From Tenacibaculum sp. SG-28 (lineage in GTDB: Bacteria; Bacteroidota; Bacteroidia; Flavobacteriales; Flavobacteriaceae), in contig NZ_MQVY01000003.1 of NCBI RefSeq assembly GCF_002954385.1, forward strand, positions 135,732-199,731: 64,000 bases of DNA. The letters are read 5' to 3'. The position numbers were made by a program, and so were the translations under genes. Of this stretch, positions 56,158 to 64,000 are shown piece by piece. How positions within the stretch are numbered: position 1 is the first letter of the stretch; each line of letters begins with the position of its first letter. The notes beneath the pieces were generated by a model, which did no database searches, had not been told where the DNA came from, and worked only from the letters and a program-made list of their open reading frames with translations.

Positions 56158-57363
56158 CTAGTTCGCATACAATACTTGAGAGAAAGAATCTAGAAATGTC
56201 GTTGTCGCTTTATGATTAAAAGGAATGTGTTGTGAGAAAACACAAACCGCAACTTCCGAAGTATAATCTATATAAAAATACGTATTCATCATGCCTCCCC
56301 AATAGACCGTTCCTGGCTTTCTACCATAGGCTTTACCTTCTGTATCAATAGCCCAAGCCAAACCCCATTTAGTGCTTTCTGTGGTAAAATTTTCTAAATT
56401 ACAACAATAGGCAGGATTGAAATAGTTTCCTGAAGCATCCATACTTATATCTCCGATTTGATTATTTTTCATCTCTTCTACTGTTCCTTTTTCTAAAATC
56501 TTTACGCCATTAAGAGTTCCATAATTTAGCATACATTTTAAAAGTTGCATGTAATCACTAGGGCTCGACCATAACCCATCATCCCCGCTATAAGAAGTAA
56601 CTTTTCTTCTCGGAACTCTATCTTTAATTGCTCGTAAAGACTGTTTTCCATCAGCACCTCTAAAACCCCGTGTAACGATAAATTGCTGTAAGGAGTCGGG
56701 AACGTTAAAAAATGTTCTTTGCATATTAAGTGGCTTGGTAATGTGCTCTTTGACATATATATCTAAAGAAGTGTTCGATACTTTTTCAATAACTTTTCCA
56801 ACCCATGCTAAACTCGTACCATACAAAAACTGTGTTCCACTTTCAAAACGTCTAGGACCGTCTGGATAATTCCAATTTGTATACGGAAACTGCGACAATT
56901 CCAAATCAGTAAATGTATATCCAAAACCAGAAGTATGTGTTAGTAAGTGTCGCAAAGTAATCGCATTTTTAGGACTGGTAAGTTTACCTTTATGGAGAAT
57001 TGGAATGGTCTTTAAAATCGGCAGCACAGCACTGAGGTCATCGTCTAAAGCAATTTCTCCTCGCTCGACTAATTGTAACGCTGCAATACTAGTAATTAAC
57101 TTCGTCATGGATTGTAATTGGAAAATATGCTGTGGAGTAACTGCATCGTTTGCACCCCAAATTGCCTTTCCATAAGAATAGGAAACCTCTTCCCCTTTTT
57201 TGTTGGAGGCCATGGCAACAATAGCAGGTAAATCACTTGATTTCATGACAGCATCCATCTCTGTGGTTATTTTTTCTTGTACAGGAAAACTAACTACATT
57301 ATTTTCTGATTTTTTACAACCCAAAACAACACATAAGAAACATAGTATTAAGGATAATTTCAT
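56158..57363 (-). CDS. Serine beta-lactamase-like lipoprotein (class C / esterase family)
   Basis: A 401-residue protein with a lipobox (VVLGC, Cys16) and the serine beta-lactamase-like fold. The nucleophile motif is SMTK (Ser85-Lys88) in FQLQSMTKLITSIAALQ. The second motif is probably the Tyr in QFLYGTSLAWVGKV, and the third region is near YWGGMMNTYFYIDY. RHLLTHTSGFGYTF is a family hallmark. Members include esterases, D-amino peptidases and PBP-like enzymes; a role in beta-lactam resistance is not implied by sequence alone. It is anchored in the envelope. Confidence 0.88.
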   Translation of the reverse strand: MKLSLILCFLCVVLGCKKSENNVVSFPVQEKITTEMDAVMKSSDLPAIVAMASNKKGEEVSYSYGKAIWGANDAVTPQHIFQLQSMTKLITSIAALQLVERGEIALDDDLSAVLPILKTIPILHKGKLTSPKNAITLRHLLTHTSGFGYTFTDLELSQFPYTNWNYPDGPRRFESGTQFLYGTSLAWVGKVIEKVSNTSLDIYVKEHITKPLNMQRTFFNVPDSLQQFIVTRGFRGADGKQSLRAIKDRVPRRKVTSYSGDDGLWSSPSDYMQLLKCMLNYGTLNGVKILEKGTVEEMKNNQIGDISMDASGNYFNPAYCCNLENFTTESTKWGLAWAIDTEGKAYGRKPGTVYWGGMMNTYFYIDYTSEVAVCVFSQHIPFNHKATTTFLDSFSQVLYAN

Positions 57364-57529
57364 ACTTAATTTTATAATAAGAAAAGATTAATAAAAAGTA
57401 TATTCAGAGTTCTATATTCTGTGAATCTCCTTAAAGATAAAAAAAAACCTCTATACTTTTATTTTTCCATGCACTAAAAGCGACATTTACTGTATTTTCC
57501 TCCTACCAAAATTACTTCCTACAATAAGG

Positions 57530-58159
57530 TTAAAATTCTTTATTACCGTCTTCTAAAGCATAAGAATTCCTATGATACTCCATATATTCGGCCGTGTTTT
57601 TAGCTATTTCTTTACCCAGTAGTTTTTCAACAATATGAAATGCCAAATCGATACCTGCTGAAATACCTCCCGAAGTATAAATTTTCCCTGCATTTACGAA
57701 GCGTTTCTCTTTCTGTGGAAGTCCAAGAGGCACTATTTCTTCCATAAGGGGATATACTTGATGATGCGTACAATACGGTTTCGATTTTAGTAATCCAAGA
57801 CTTCCCAGGATTAACGATCCGGAGCAGATACTAAGCGTAAACTCCGTTTGTTGATGTACTTTGGTAACCCAGTCTAAAACCTTTTGGTTGTGTTTTATCT
57901 GTCTAGCTCCAAAACCACCAGCAATAATTAGAATATCCAAATCCGGACAGGTATAAAAATCATGCGTAGGATTTACACTAAAACCATTAATAGCTGCTAC
58001 CGGATCCAAGCTTTCTGATACCGTAAACACCTCAAAAGGCTCGAAATTATTCAATTCTGAGGTTACAGAAAAAACTTCAAATGGCCCTGCGAAATCCAAC
58101 ACTTCCGCATCTTTAAAAATTAGAATCCCGACAGTTCTTTTTTTGTTCATTCTTGACAT
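57530..58159 (-). CDS. DJ-1/PfpI family protein
   Basis: A 209-residue protein; the ATG at 58159 is chosen because the longer frame begins with TTG. The fold is shown by TVGILIFKDAEVLDFAGPFEVF, LDILIIAGGFGARQ and the nucleophile-elbow Cys in FTLSICSGSLILGSLGLL. The GPFEVF N-terminus and the HHQVYPLMEE segment match the isonitrile-hydratase/GlxA-N-terminal subgroup. No AraC DNA-binding domain follows, so it is an enzyme-like standalone protein. Substrate unknown. Confidence 0.85.
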   Translation of the reverse strand: MSRMNKKRTVGILIFKDAEVLDFAGPFEVFSVTSELNNFEPFEVFTVSESLDPVAAINGFSVNPTHDFYTCPDLDILIIAGGFGARQIKHNQKVLDWVTKVHQQTEFTLSICSGSLILGSLGLLKSKPYCTHHQVYPLMEEIVPLGLPQKEKRFVNAGKIYTSGGISAGIDLAFHIVEKLLGKEIAKNTAEYMEYHRNSYALEDGNKEF

Positions 58160-58171
58160 TTTTTCTCCCAA

Positions 58172-58605
58172 AAAGAGTATTCGTTAAACATTGAGTATTG
58201 ATACAGTTAAAAGTACTGTATTTTCATTAAATTTAATAGGTAAAACAACAACTTAGTGATATAGAATTCATATGGCATTACACATATGCTACACAGAAAT
58301 ACGCATTGCAACTACACTACCATGGAAAGAATCTATATGCCAAGTTTTTTAAAACACTAATAACATGCAGTTTATATTTCTTTTTTCTCACAATAAGCAA
58401 TAATTCAAAAACGATACAACAAAAGCACGCTCAACGATAAATACCGATGCTTCTGTTGGGATATTTAGAATTTCTATTTGAAGCGATACGCAAAAAATAA
58501 AATGTACTTAGTGAATTTTTTGTTTAACAAAATCTACTAAAAGTTAAACAATTTAAAAATTTTAGCATATCTTTGAGTAGATTATTAACAACTAAAGTAA
58601 ATATT
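58172..58605. other. Intergenic region with operator-like palindrome and fasciclin promoter
   Basis: About 430 AT-rich bases between divergent genes with no credible coding. Near the right end, TGTTTAAC (58521-58528) and GTTAAACA (58543-58550) form a perfect 8-base inverted repeat with a 14-base spacer. A -7 box TATCTTTG (58568-58575) follows, 31 bases before the fasciclin ATG. A further GTTAAACA is at 58183-58190, just upstream of the DJ-1 gene. The rest shows no structure I can interpret. Confidence 0.6.
58521..58550 (+). promoter_or_regulatory. Inverted repeat TGTTTAAC-N14-GTTAAACA
   Basis: Perfect 8-base arms lie immediately upstream of the predicted -7 box of the fasciclin gene, in the place where an activator or repressor would contact the polymerase. 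The regulator is not identified. Confidence 0.5.
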
Positions 58606-59118
58606 ATGAACAAATTAATTCTTAGTTTAAGCTTAATTCTATGCTTAAGTTTAACACAAAACAGTAATGCACAAGGTACTATAGTAGATGTTGCCGTTGG
58701 TAACAAAAACTTCACAACATTAGTAACTGCTCTCAAAGCTGCTGATTTAGTAACAGCTTTACAAGGCGACGGGCCTTTTACAGTTTTTGCTCCTACCAAC
58801 GCAGCTTTCGCTAAAGTAGATGCAACAACCTTAAGCTCTTTATTAGAAAAAAAGAACCAAAAAGCCCTAGCAGGAATTTTAACCTACCATGTAGTTGCAG
58901 GAAATTTAGGTGCTAAGGATGTTGTTGCTGCCTTAAAAAAAGGTAAGGGTACGGTAAGCCTAAAAACGTTAAACGGACAAAACATTACGGTAATTCAAAA
59001 AGATGGTAAAATATTCTTGAAAGATGCCAATGGTAATACAAGTCAAATTACAGCTACGGATGTATTAGCTAGCAATGGCGTTATTCATGTAATTGATACT
59101 GTTGTAATGCCTAAATAA
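58606..59118 (+). CDS. Secreted fasciclin (FAS1) domain protein
   Basis: A 170-residue exported protein. The ATG at 58606 is used because it opens a good signal peptide (MNKLILSLSLILCLSL, cleavage near NSNAQ). A single FAS1 domain follows: TLVTALKAADLVTALQGDGP, FTVFAPTNAAFAKVD (H1 motif) and LTYHVVAGNLGAKDV with the final VIHVIDTVVMPK (H2 region). FAS1 proteins mediate adhesion or bind pigments or ligands. It appears monocistronic, with a clear -7 box, an upstream palindrome and a downstream terminator. Confidence 0.93.
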   Translation: MNKLILSLSLILCLSLTQNSNAQGTIVDVAVGNKNFTTLVTALKAADLVTALQGDGPFTVFAPTNAAFAKVDATTLSSLLEKKNQKALAGILTYHVVAGNLGAKDVVAALKKGKGTVSLKTLNGQNITVIQKDGKIFLKDANGNTSQITATDVLASNGVIHVIDTVVMPK

Positions 59119-59138
59119 TTTGGTTATTAAATGTATTT

Positions 59139-59168
59139 AAAAGGTCTTTCACTATCAAAAGACCTTTT
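59139..59168. terminator. Terminator behind the fasciclin gene
   Basis: AAAAGGTCTT pairs with AAGACCTTTT (extended by one T-A pair) and is followed by a T run at 59165-59170. It also faces the end of the convergent DUF1254 gene. Confidence 0.85.
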
Positions 59169-59222
59169 TTATTTTAGTATGTGTAACCTTTAGTAGTTGC
59201 TTTTGCAATCCTAAAAAACAAA

Positions 59223-60731
59223 TTACTCTTCCATTCTTTCAAAATCAGGTAAGGAAAACGACTTGTCAAAGAAAGCTTCTTTAGGACCATATAATCTGAA
59301 ATAAATAAACCAACCATCCTTTCCTGTTGTTTTTAAAAAGTTAGTTTCCATCCCTTTTGGAGCTTTAGCTCCAATATATAAATTAAGACTTCCATCTTCG
59401 TTATATTTTAGCTGTTCCATTCTGCTATTGAGTGCAACATCTTTAATTTCAGATCCGCCGTTATCATAGGCTCTTCTGGTCGCTTCACTGTATAAAACTA
59501 CCGACCAAAATTGTTCTACCGGTACATCTTTGGGAACTTTTAAAACATAGGTTTTATCTGCTCGAAATAATTTGCCTTCCTTATCTCTTTTAACTGTCAT
59601 ATACACCTGCCCCTGGCCAACAATTGGATTAACCATTCCATTTGTGCTTGTTACTGCCTCGTAAAACCACACTGCTCGTTCATCCAACTCAACTTTATAT
59701 TCTGTAATTTGAGGCACAGTAAAATCAAAGCTTTTATACCAATTTGTACCTTCCCAATAATTTTCTGCAAAGCGAGGATTCGTTTGTAAATTCCTAAGCA
59801 TTAATTCTCCCATCTTCACTCCCTCTAACAAAATTCGTTGCTGTCTTTTGTTGGGTTGAAAAGCTGTTCCTTTTCGTATTCCGAGTGGCTCCAACATAGC
59901 CATCCAAACCTTATCTTGTTCTCTAATAGGTTCTTGATTTATGATGGTATTCAGAATTCTCCAGTACTCCAGCCCTCGCGGAGCTGTTGCGCTCCATTCT
60001 TTGTCTAAATCCTCTATAAAAACGACAGGGCTATCTTCCTTACCAATAATTTTCATGCGTAACGATTTCTTGAAATTTTTCTCTACTTCAGGATTCTGAT
60101 CGATAAGCCTGAGACCAATAAAAATGTGATTCGTTTCCGATTGATACACCGAAATACTGTCATTTTGATAGGTTTTAGCGTCATCTTCCGGACCCAAAAT
60201 AATATACTTTCCTCCCTTTCCTTTGTCTGGTCCGGTAACTCCCATATTTCCGATAGGTCTTTGCCATAAATCTAAAATTCCTCCTGCGGTATTTCCAGGT
60301 GGGTAGGTTATTTCAATAGGCCCATTGCTAAGATTATAAAATTGAATTATATACGGAGTAGTTAAATTTCCTGTTACAATTCCTCGCTTTTCTTTAAGGG
60401 ATTTAAACACCGCAAATTGCCCTAATTCCCCAGTGTTATAATTTTTATTTTGCTGCTCAATCCAAGTATAAAAACTAACAATTGGCGTAGACCATATGTA
60501 GGCCTGCGCTGCTCGCTGAAAATCCATGACATCGAATAATTTTGTTGCACTTTCGTCTGTTATGTAATTATTCTCTAGCGTTATATCACCATAAGGGGTT
60601 TGTATGTTTTCATCTCCAATAAGTGTAGCATTTCGTATAGGTTCTCGATTAGGTATGTCTTTTAAACTATCCTTGTTATGGCATTGTATACAAATCAGAG
60701 ACAGTGCAATAAGTAGTAGTGAATTTTTCAT
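59223..60731 (-). CDS. DUF1254/DUF1214 domain lipoprotein
   Basis: A 502-residue protein with a lipoprotein signal (LSLICIQC, Cys17). The N-terminal DUF1254 region includes DFQRAAQAYIWSTPIVSFYT, and the C-terminal DUF1214 region includes EQFWSVVLYSEATRRAYDNG and DGWFIYFRLYGPKEAFFD. Both domains are beta-rich; biochemical function is unestablished. It is the second gene of a pair with an exported HAD-like protein 27 bases upstream, suggesting that they work on one substrate at the cell surface or in the periplasm. Confidence 0.88.
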   Translation of the reverse strand: MKNSLLLIALSLICIQCHNKDSLKDIPNREPIRNATLIGDENIQTPYGDITLENNYITDESATKLFDVMDFQRAAQAYIWSTPIVSFYTWIEQQNKNYNTGELGQFAVFKSLKEKRGIVTGNLTTPYIIQFYNLSNGPIEITYPPGNTAGGILDLWQRPIGNMGVTGPDKGKGGKYIILGPEDDAKTYQNDSISVYQSETNHIFIGLRLIDQNPEVEKNFKKSLRMKIIGKEDSPVVFIEDLDKEWSATAPRGLEYWRILNTIINQEPIREQDKVWMAMLEPLGIRKGTAFQPNKRQQRILLEGVKMGELMLRNLQTNPRFAENYWEGTNWYKSFDFTVPQITEYKVELDERAVWFYEAVTSTNGMVNPIVGQGQVYMTVKRDKEGKLFRADKTYVLKVPKDVPVEQFWSVVLYSEATRRAYDNGGSEIKDVALNSRMEQLKYNEDGSLNLYIGAKAPKGMETNFLKTTGKDGWFIYFRLYGPKEAFFDKSFSLPDFERMEE

Positions 60732-60758
60732 AAAATACGTTTTTAATCCAATAATTTA

Positions 60759-61793
60759 TTATTTAGATATTTCGCTCGGATATACGACTTTCCAATCAGT
60801 TTTCATATCGATAACAGACCAACCTTTCGCTTTTGCCGCATCTAGTCCTTTGTCTAATTTACCGATAGCAGAGTTCCGATCGTAGGCCCATTCTCTGATC
60901 GAATCTGTATGGTGTATATAGAGCTTAAAACTTTTATACTTGTTAGAAGCAGTCCATTGTAGCATTTGCAAATCACCATCGGAATTTCCGGCGGCGAAAA
61001 CTGGCTTTTTTCCTATTATTTTTTGAATATTCAATGGTTTACCTTCTTTATCATCATTAAACTCTAGTTCGGGTATTCGAACAATTTTTGGATTTCCTTC
61101 GTTGTATTCAAAATTGGTTTTTATTCTACTTCCTAAGATCTGTTCTTCAGGGATACCATAAATTTCAGTGACAATAGCACGCATAAAATCCAAACCACCA
61201 CCAGAAACAATGTAAGTTTTAAAATGATTAGCTCTTAAATATTCGAGTAGCTCAAGCATGGGCTGGTATACCAATTGGTCAAAACCAACATTTTTAATGG
61301 GATGTTTGGCTGTTTTTATCCAATCTTTAACAATGGTATCAAATTCTTCAATTGTCGTTCCTGTATGTGAGGCCATCATTAATTGGGCTAACCCAGTAAG
61401 CCCTTGTTTTTTTAACGCCGCTAAATCATTGTCTATAACTGCTTTAAAAGGCTGTTTAGATTGCCACTCTGGATGAAGTTTCGCTAATTCTCTTACTCTA
61501 TCCATAGCAAAAAACAATTGAAAATAAGCTGGCTGTTCGCTCCACAAAGTACCATCATTGTCAAAAGTAGAAATACGCATGTTTATAGGTATGAAATTTT
61601 GACTGTTTTCATTGGTGACGTCGGAAACATAGGAAAGTATTGCTTCTTTAGCATCGCTATCGTTCCATGACGGTAGGGGATCTTGTTTTATTTCGGTAAC
61701 AGCGTCGGGATTGGATGTTACTTGGTTACAGCTTGTAAAGATCACAATAAAAGTAACGCCAAGAATCTGTTTATACAGGTTTATTAAATTCAT
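60759..61793 (-). CDS. Exported HAD-superfamily phosphatase-like lipoprotein
   Basis: A 344-residue protein with a lipobox (IVIFTSC, Cys22). HAD motif I is STFDNDGTLW (nucleophile Asp78, acid/base Asp80), motif II is the Ser in TYIVSGGGLDFMRA, motif III a Lys near NIQKIIGKKP, and motif IV AAGNSDGDLQML. The overall pattern resembles phosphoserine-phosphatase-type HADs, but the protein is exported, which is uncommon. It heads the operon with the DUF1254 protein. Confidence 0.88.
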   Translation of the reverse strand: MNLINLYKQILGVTFIVIFTSCNQVTSNPDAVTEIKQDPLPSWNDSDAKEAILSYVSDVTNENSQNFIPINMRISTFDNDGTLWSEQPAYFQLFFAMDRVRELAKLHPEWQSKQPFKAVIDNDLAALKKQGLTGLAQLMMASHTGTTIEEFDTIVKDWIKTAKHPIKNVGFDQLVYQPMLELLEYLRANHFKTYIVSGGGLDFMRAIVTEIYGIPEEQILGSRIKTNFEYNEGNPKIVRIPELEFNDDKEGKPLNIQKIIGKKPVFAAGNSDGDLQMLQWTASNKYKSFKLYIHHTDSIREWAYDRNSAIGKLDKGLDAAKAKGWSVIDMKTDWKVVYPSEISK

Positions 61794-62262
61794 AGTAGCA
61801 ATAAATACGTTATTAATTGGTAAAAAACACAGTTCATTTAGACTGAATCTAAATATAACAAATTTTAGGTATTATTTAAAAAGTATCTGAAAAGATTGTT
61901 TTTTCAAATTAAAATTATAGCATCTACATTACACAAGAACGAGATAAAAAATAAAAAAAGTTAATTTTCCTAGGAATGAAGTAGCGACTAAAAAACCAGC
62001 TCATTTCTTGAATCGCTGCATAATTATATCTATCCTTTAATTATAATCAAAAGGATTATTGATTTACTTGAATCTAAAGCCACTAGAGGTAAAAGATACA
62101 TTCCTTAGATAAGCAGTTAGGGACAATTAACTATAAAAACTATTAGGATTTCATTGTTTACATCCTATCTTAAACTATTTGTCCGTATAATTATATAATT
62201 TATAGTTGAATATTACTCGTATAGAAGTGCTTTTATTTACTTGAAGTAAAACGCCATGATTA
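61794..62262. other. Intergenic region, no gene seen
   Basis: About 470 strongly AT-rich bases between two minus-strand genes. Every frame is short and without recognisable residues. I see no tRNA, strong hairpin or clear repeat; it presumably holds the promoter of the HAD-like gene, though I cannot point to a box. Confidence 0.6.
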
Positions 62263-62970
62263 TTAGAGTATATATTGTACAATGCCGATAAGCACTATAA
62301 CTATACAAAATTGCATTACAAATAGGAACAATGCCACTAAAGTTAAAAGAAACGATTCCATCTTAGAAGTGTTTTTTTTAAATATTTGGTAAGTAAGCCA
62401 TAATATTACAGTGAAAACTACCGGGTCTACGATGAGTGGCATTCTAAAAAGAATATAACTTAAAATCCCCAGTAATGTTGCCTGTCCGATGATAAAGGAA
62501 CTAATAGTTACATACTCTACAAAATTGTATTTTCTAAAAGTAAGTTTTAAGGATACCGCTAGTGGGAATATGGTTAAAATCCAAAAGTATTTTAAATTAA
62601 GTCGTATAAATGTACCTATTTCATTACCAATTTTTCGCATATTAGATCGTACTGTATCCTCATATACAACATGCAATTTTGGAATGTCATAGAAAGATAT
62701 AACAATTAAATACAGCGTAATCGCAAAAACCAAAAAAGATATTGGGTTAAGAATTCCTTTTCTCCTTCCCGAAAGGTAATCGGTAACGAATTGTTTAGGA
62801 TAAAGCAATAAGGCTTTTACCGTATACAGAATACCTTTGTCCGTATTGGTAATCGACAATAGTGCGTCTTCCCATACAGAAGACACTGTTATTTTTTTTA
62901 CGCCACTTCGCTCTCCACAATTAGGACAAAATTTCTGATAATGATCAAAATCACATGAAATACACTTCAT
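62263..62970 (-). CDS. DUF3667 membrane protein with N-terminal zinc ribbon
   Basis: A 235-residue protein starting with a four-Cys zinc ribbon (Cys3, Cys6, Cys15, Cys18 in CISCDFDHYQKFCPNCGERSG). Then comes a conserved cytoplasmic helix region (DKGILYTVKALLLYPKQFV, DYLSGRRKGILNPISFL) characteristic of DUF3667. About five hydrophobic segments follow. The function is unknown; the family is frequent in Bacteroidota. Single gene with no clear partners. Confidence 0.87.
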   Translation of the reverse strand: MKCISCDFDHYQKFCPNCGERSGVKKITVSSVWEDALLSITNTDKGILYTVKALLLYPKQFVTDYLSGRRKGILNPISFLVFAITLYLIVISFYDIPKLHVVYEDTVRSNMRKIGNEIGTFIRLNLKYFWILTIFPLAVSLKLTFRKYNFVEYVTISSFIIGQATLLGILSYILFRMPLIVDPVVFTVILWLTYQIFKKNTSKMESFLLTLVALFLFVMQFCIVIVLIGIVQYIL

Positions 62971-63152
62971 TTATATTTAAAATAGTTAGAATACACTATA
63001 CTTTAAAGGTGAATCCTAGGTCTTGTTTGGATAAAATTTACAGATGTATTCAAATGTAATGAAATTTTTATAGAATAATAAGTACAAAAATTACATCAAA
63101 ATTTCTAATATCTGTGACTATACTTATAAAAATAGCCGTTTTATTAACATTA

Positions 63153-63776
63153 TTAATCTACTAATTTCTCTACATGAAGACTGGTTAAATGCTGTATGTT
63201 TTTTGTTATTTTTTCAATGTCCCAATGCCACCATTCAATTTCTAATAACTTGTTAATGACATCTTCTGAAAATCTTTTTTTAATTTCTTTAGATGGGTTT
63301 CCACCTACTATCGTATATGGTGCTACATCTTTAGTAACTGTTGTATTCGCAGCTATGATCGCACCATCACCTATATGTACTCCGGCCATTATTGTTGCGT
63401 TGTAACCAATCCAAACATCGTTACCAATACGAATGTCTCCCTTAAATGGGTACGATTTTCCATCCATTGCATTTTCCCAGCCATTGCCAAAAACTGCAAA
63501 CGGATACGAGGTAAGAGATTTGGTCAAATGATTTGCGCCATTCATTATGAATTTAACATCGGAGGCAATCATGCAAAACTTTCCGATAATTAATTTGTCA
63601 CCAACAAAATCAAAAAGGAATTTTACATTATTTTCAAAATTTTCTACATTTTCAAAATCATCATAATAGGTATAATCACCCACAATTATATTCGGGTTCT
63701 TTATTATATTTTTTAAAAAACAAAGGCGGTCGTAATTTTCAAGTGGAAACTTGAGATTTTTGTCTGGTCCTTTCAT
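63153..63776 (-). CDS. Vat-family xenobiotic (streptogramin A) acetyltransferase
   Basis: A 207-residue left-handed beta-helix acetyltransferase. It matches Vat/CatB enzymes along its length: VGDYTYYDDFE, KLIIGKFCMIASDVKFIMNGANH (active-site His83), FAVFGNGWENAM, IGNDVWIGYNATIMAGVHIG, DVAPYTIVGGNPSKEIKKRF and WWHWDIEKI. Vat enzymes O-acetylate streptogramin A antibiotics, while relatives (type B CAT) acetylate chloramphenicol; chromosomal versions may have another natural substrate. It is unrelated in context to the capsule acyltransferases. Confidence 0.9.
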   Translation of the reverse strand: MKGPDKNLKFPLENYDRLCFLKNIIKNPNIIVGDYTYYDDFENVENFENNVKFLFDFVGDKLIIGKFCMIASDVKFIMNGANHLTKSLTSYPFAVFGNGWENAMDGKSYPFKGDIRIGNDVWIGYNATIMAGVHIGDGAIIAANTTVTKDVAPYTIVGGNPSKEIKKRFSEDVINKLLEIEWWHWDIEKITKNIQHLTSLHVEKLVD

Positions 63777-64000
63777 ATAATTTATTTTTCATTAACTAAA
63801 AGGTTTCGATATACAATAGTTATTCGTTATTCTATTCTTTATAAAGATGTATATTCTTTTTTAGCGCAGCAGATGCTTTACATTCCAAAAATAATAATAT
63901 TAAATAAGTCTAGGTCTTACCTTAACTAAGAATAAATAAATATGATTTCAAACCTTTTCAGATTTCGTTGTATCAGACAGGATTTCTGTTAAGAATAAAA
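63777..64000. other. Right-edge non-coding DNA
   Basis: The last 224 bases are AT-rich without a convincing reading frame or RNA. They probably contain the leader of the acetyltransferase gene, but no -7 box is clear. Confidence 0.5.

Noticed and set aside
56158..57363. A beta-lactam resistance gene
   Set aside because: The SMTK motif shows the fold only; family members are mostly esterases or peptidases, so resistance cannot be claimed.

Overview
The window is chromosomal DNA of a Bacteroidota bacterium, most likely a marine member of the Flavobacteriaceae. Evidence: low-GC DNA; promoter boxes of the Bacteroidota type TAnnTTTG in front of several genes; a long FtsZ with the [13 protein letters not shown] tail; a dcw cluster ordered mraZ-rsmH-ftsL-ftsI-murE-mraY-murD-ftsW-murG-murC-ftsQ-ftsA-ftsZ; many type II lipoprotein signals; and REP-like intergenic repeats of the kind seen in flavobacteria. 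No transposase, integrase, phage gene or CRISPR array is visible.

Layout. (1) 1-2174, plus strand: the 3' end of guaA and a LysM/periplasmic-binding-like lipoprotein. (2) 2363-25890, minus strand: one large surface-polysaccharide locus. It encodes nucleotide-sugar pathways (RfbA/RfbB; a CapE-cupin-CapF-CapG set for UDP-L-FucNAc; a CDP-sugar branch RfbF/RfbG/cupin/aminotransferase; TviB/TviC for UDP-GalNAcA; WlbA), a WbpL-type initiating transferase, four further glycosyltransferases, Wzx and Wzy, and four left-handed beta-helix acyltransferases. This is a Wzx/Wzy-dependent O-antigen or capsule locus. (3) 25912-28938: two direct repeats, each carrying a terminator and a tRNA-Arg(UCG), bracket a two-gene cassette (UDP-GlcA 4-epimerase and UDP-Glc 6-dehydrogenase). 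(4) 28942-44896, minus strand: yqeY and the complete division/cell-wall (dcw) cluster, headed by mraZ and a recognisable MraZ operator. (5) 45097-50377, plus strand: alpha/beta hydrolase, EngB GTPase, pseudouridine synthase, AlkB-type hydroxylase, aldehyde dehydrogenase, nitroreductase-like protein. (6) 50418-63776: accessory and envelope genes (penicillin acylase-like, WbpE-like aminotransferase plus galE, lipoproteins, a serine beta-lactamase-like hydrolase, DJ-1/PfpI, fasciclin, a HAD-DUF1254 lipoprotein pair, DUF3667, and a Vat-type acetyltransferase).

A major caveat: eleven genes are split by twelve apparent single-base losses, mostly in homopolymer runs. They include the essential genes ftsW, murE, ftsI and ftsL. 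This is the signature of uncorrected long-read sequencing error rather than gene decay. I have annotated each such gene over its full reconstructed span and noted the site. The most interesting biology is the tRNA-Arg-bracketed cassette beside the polysaccharide locus, the MraZ operator array, the CDP-linked amino-sugar branch and the operator-like palindromes before the fasciclin and alkB genes.
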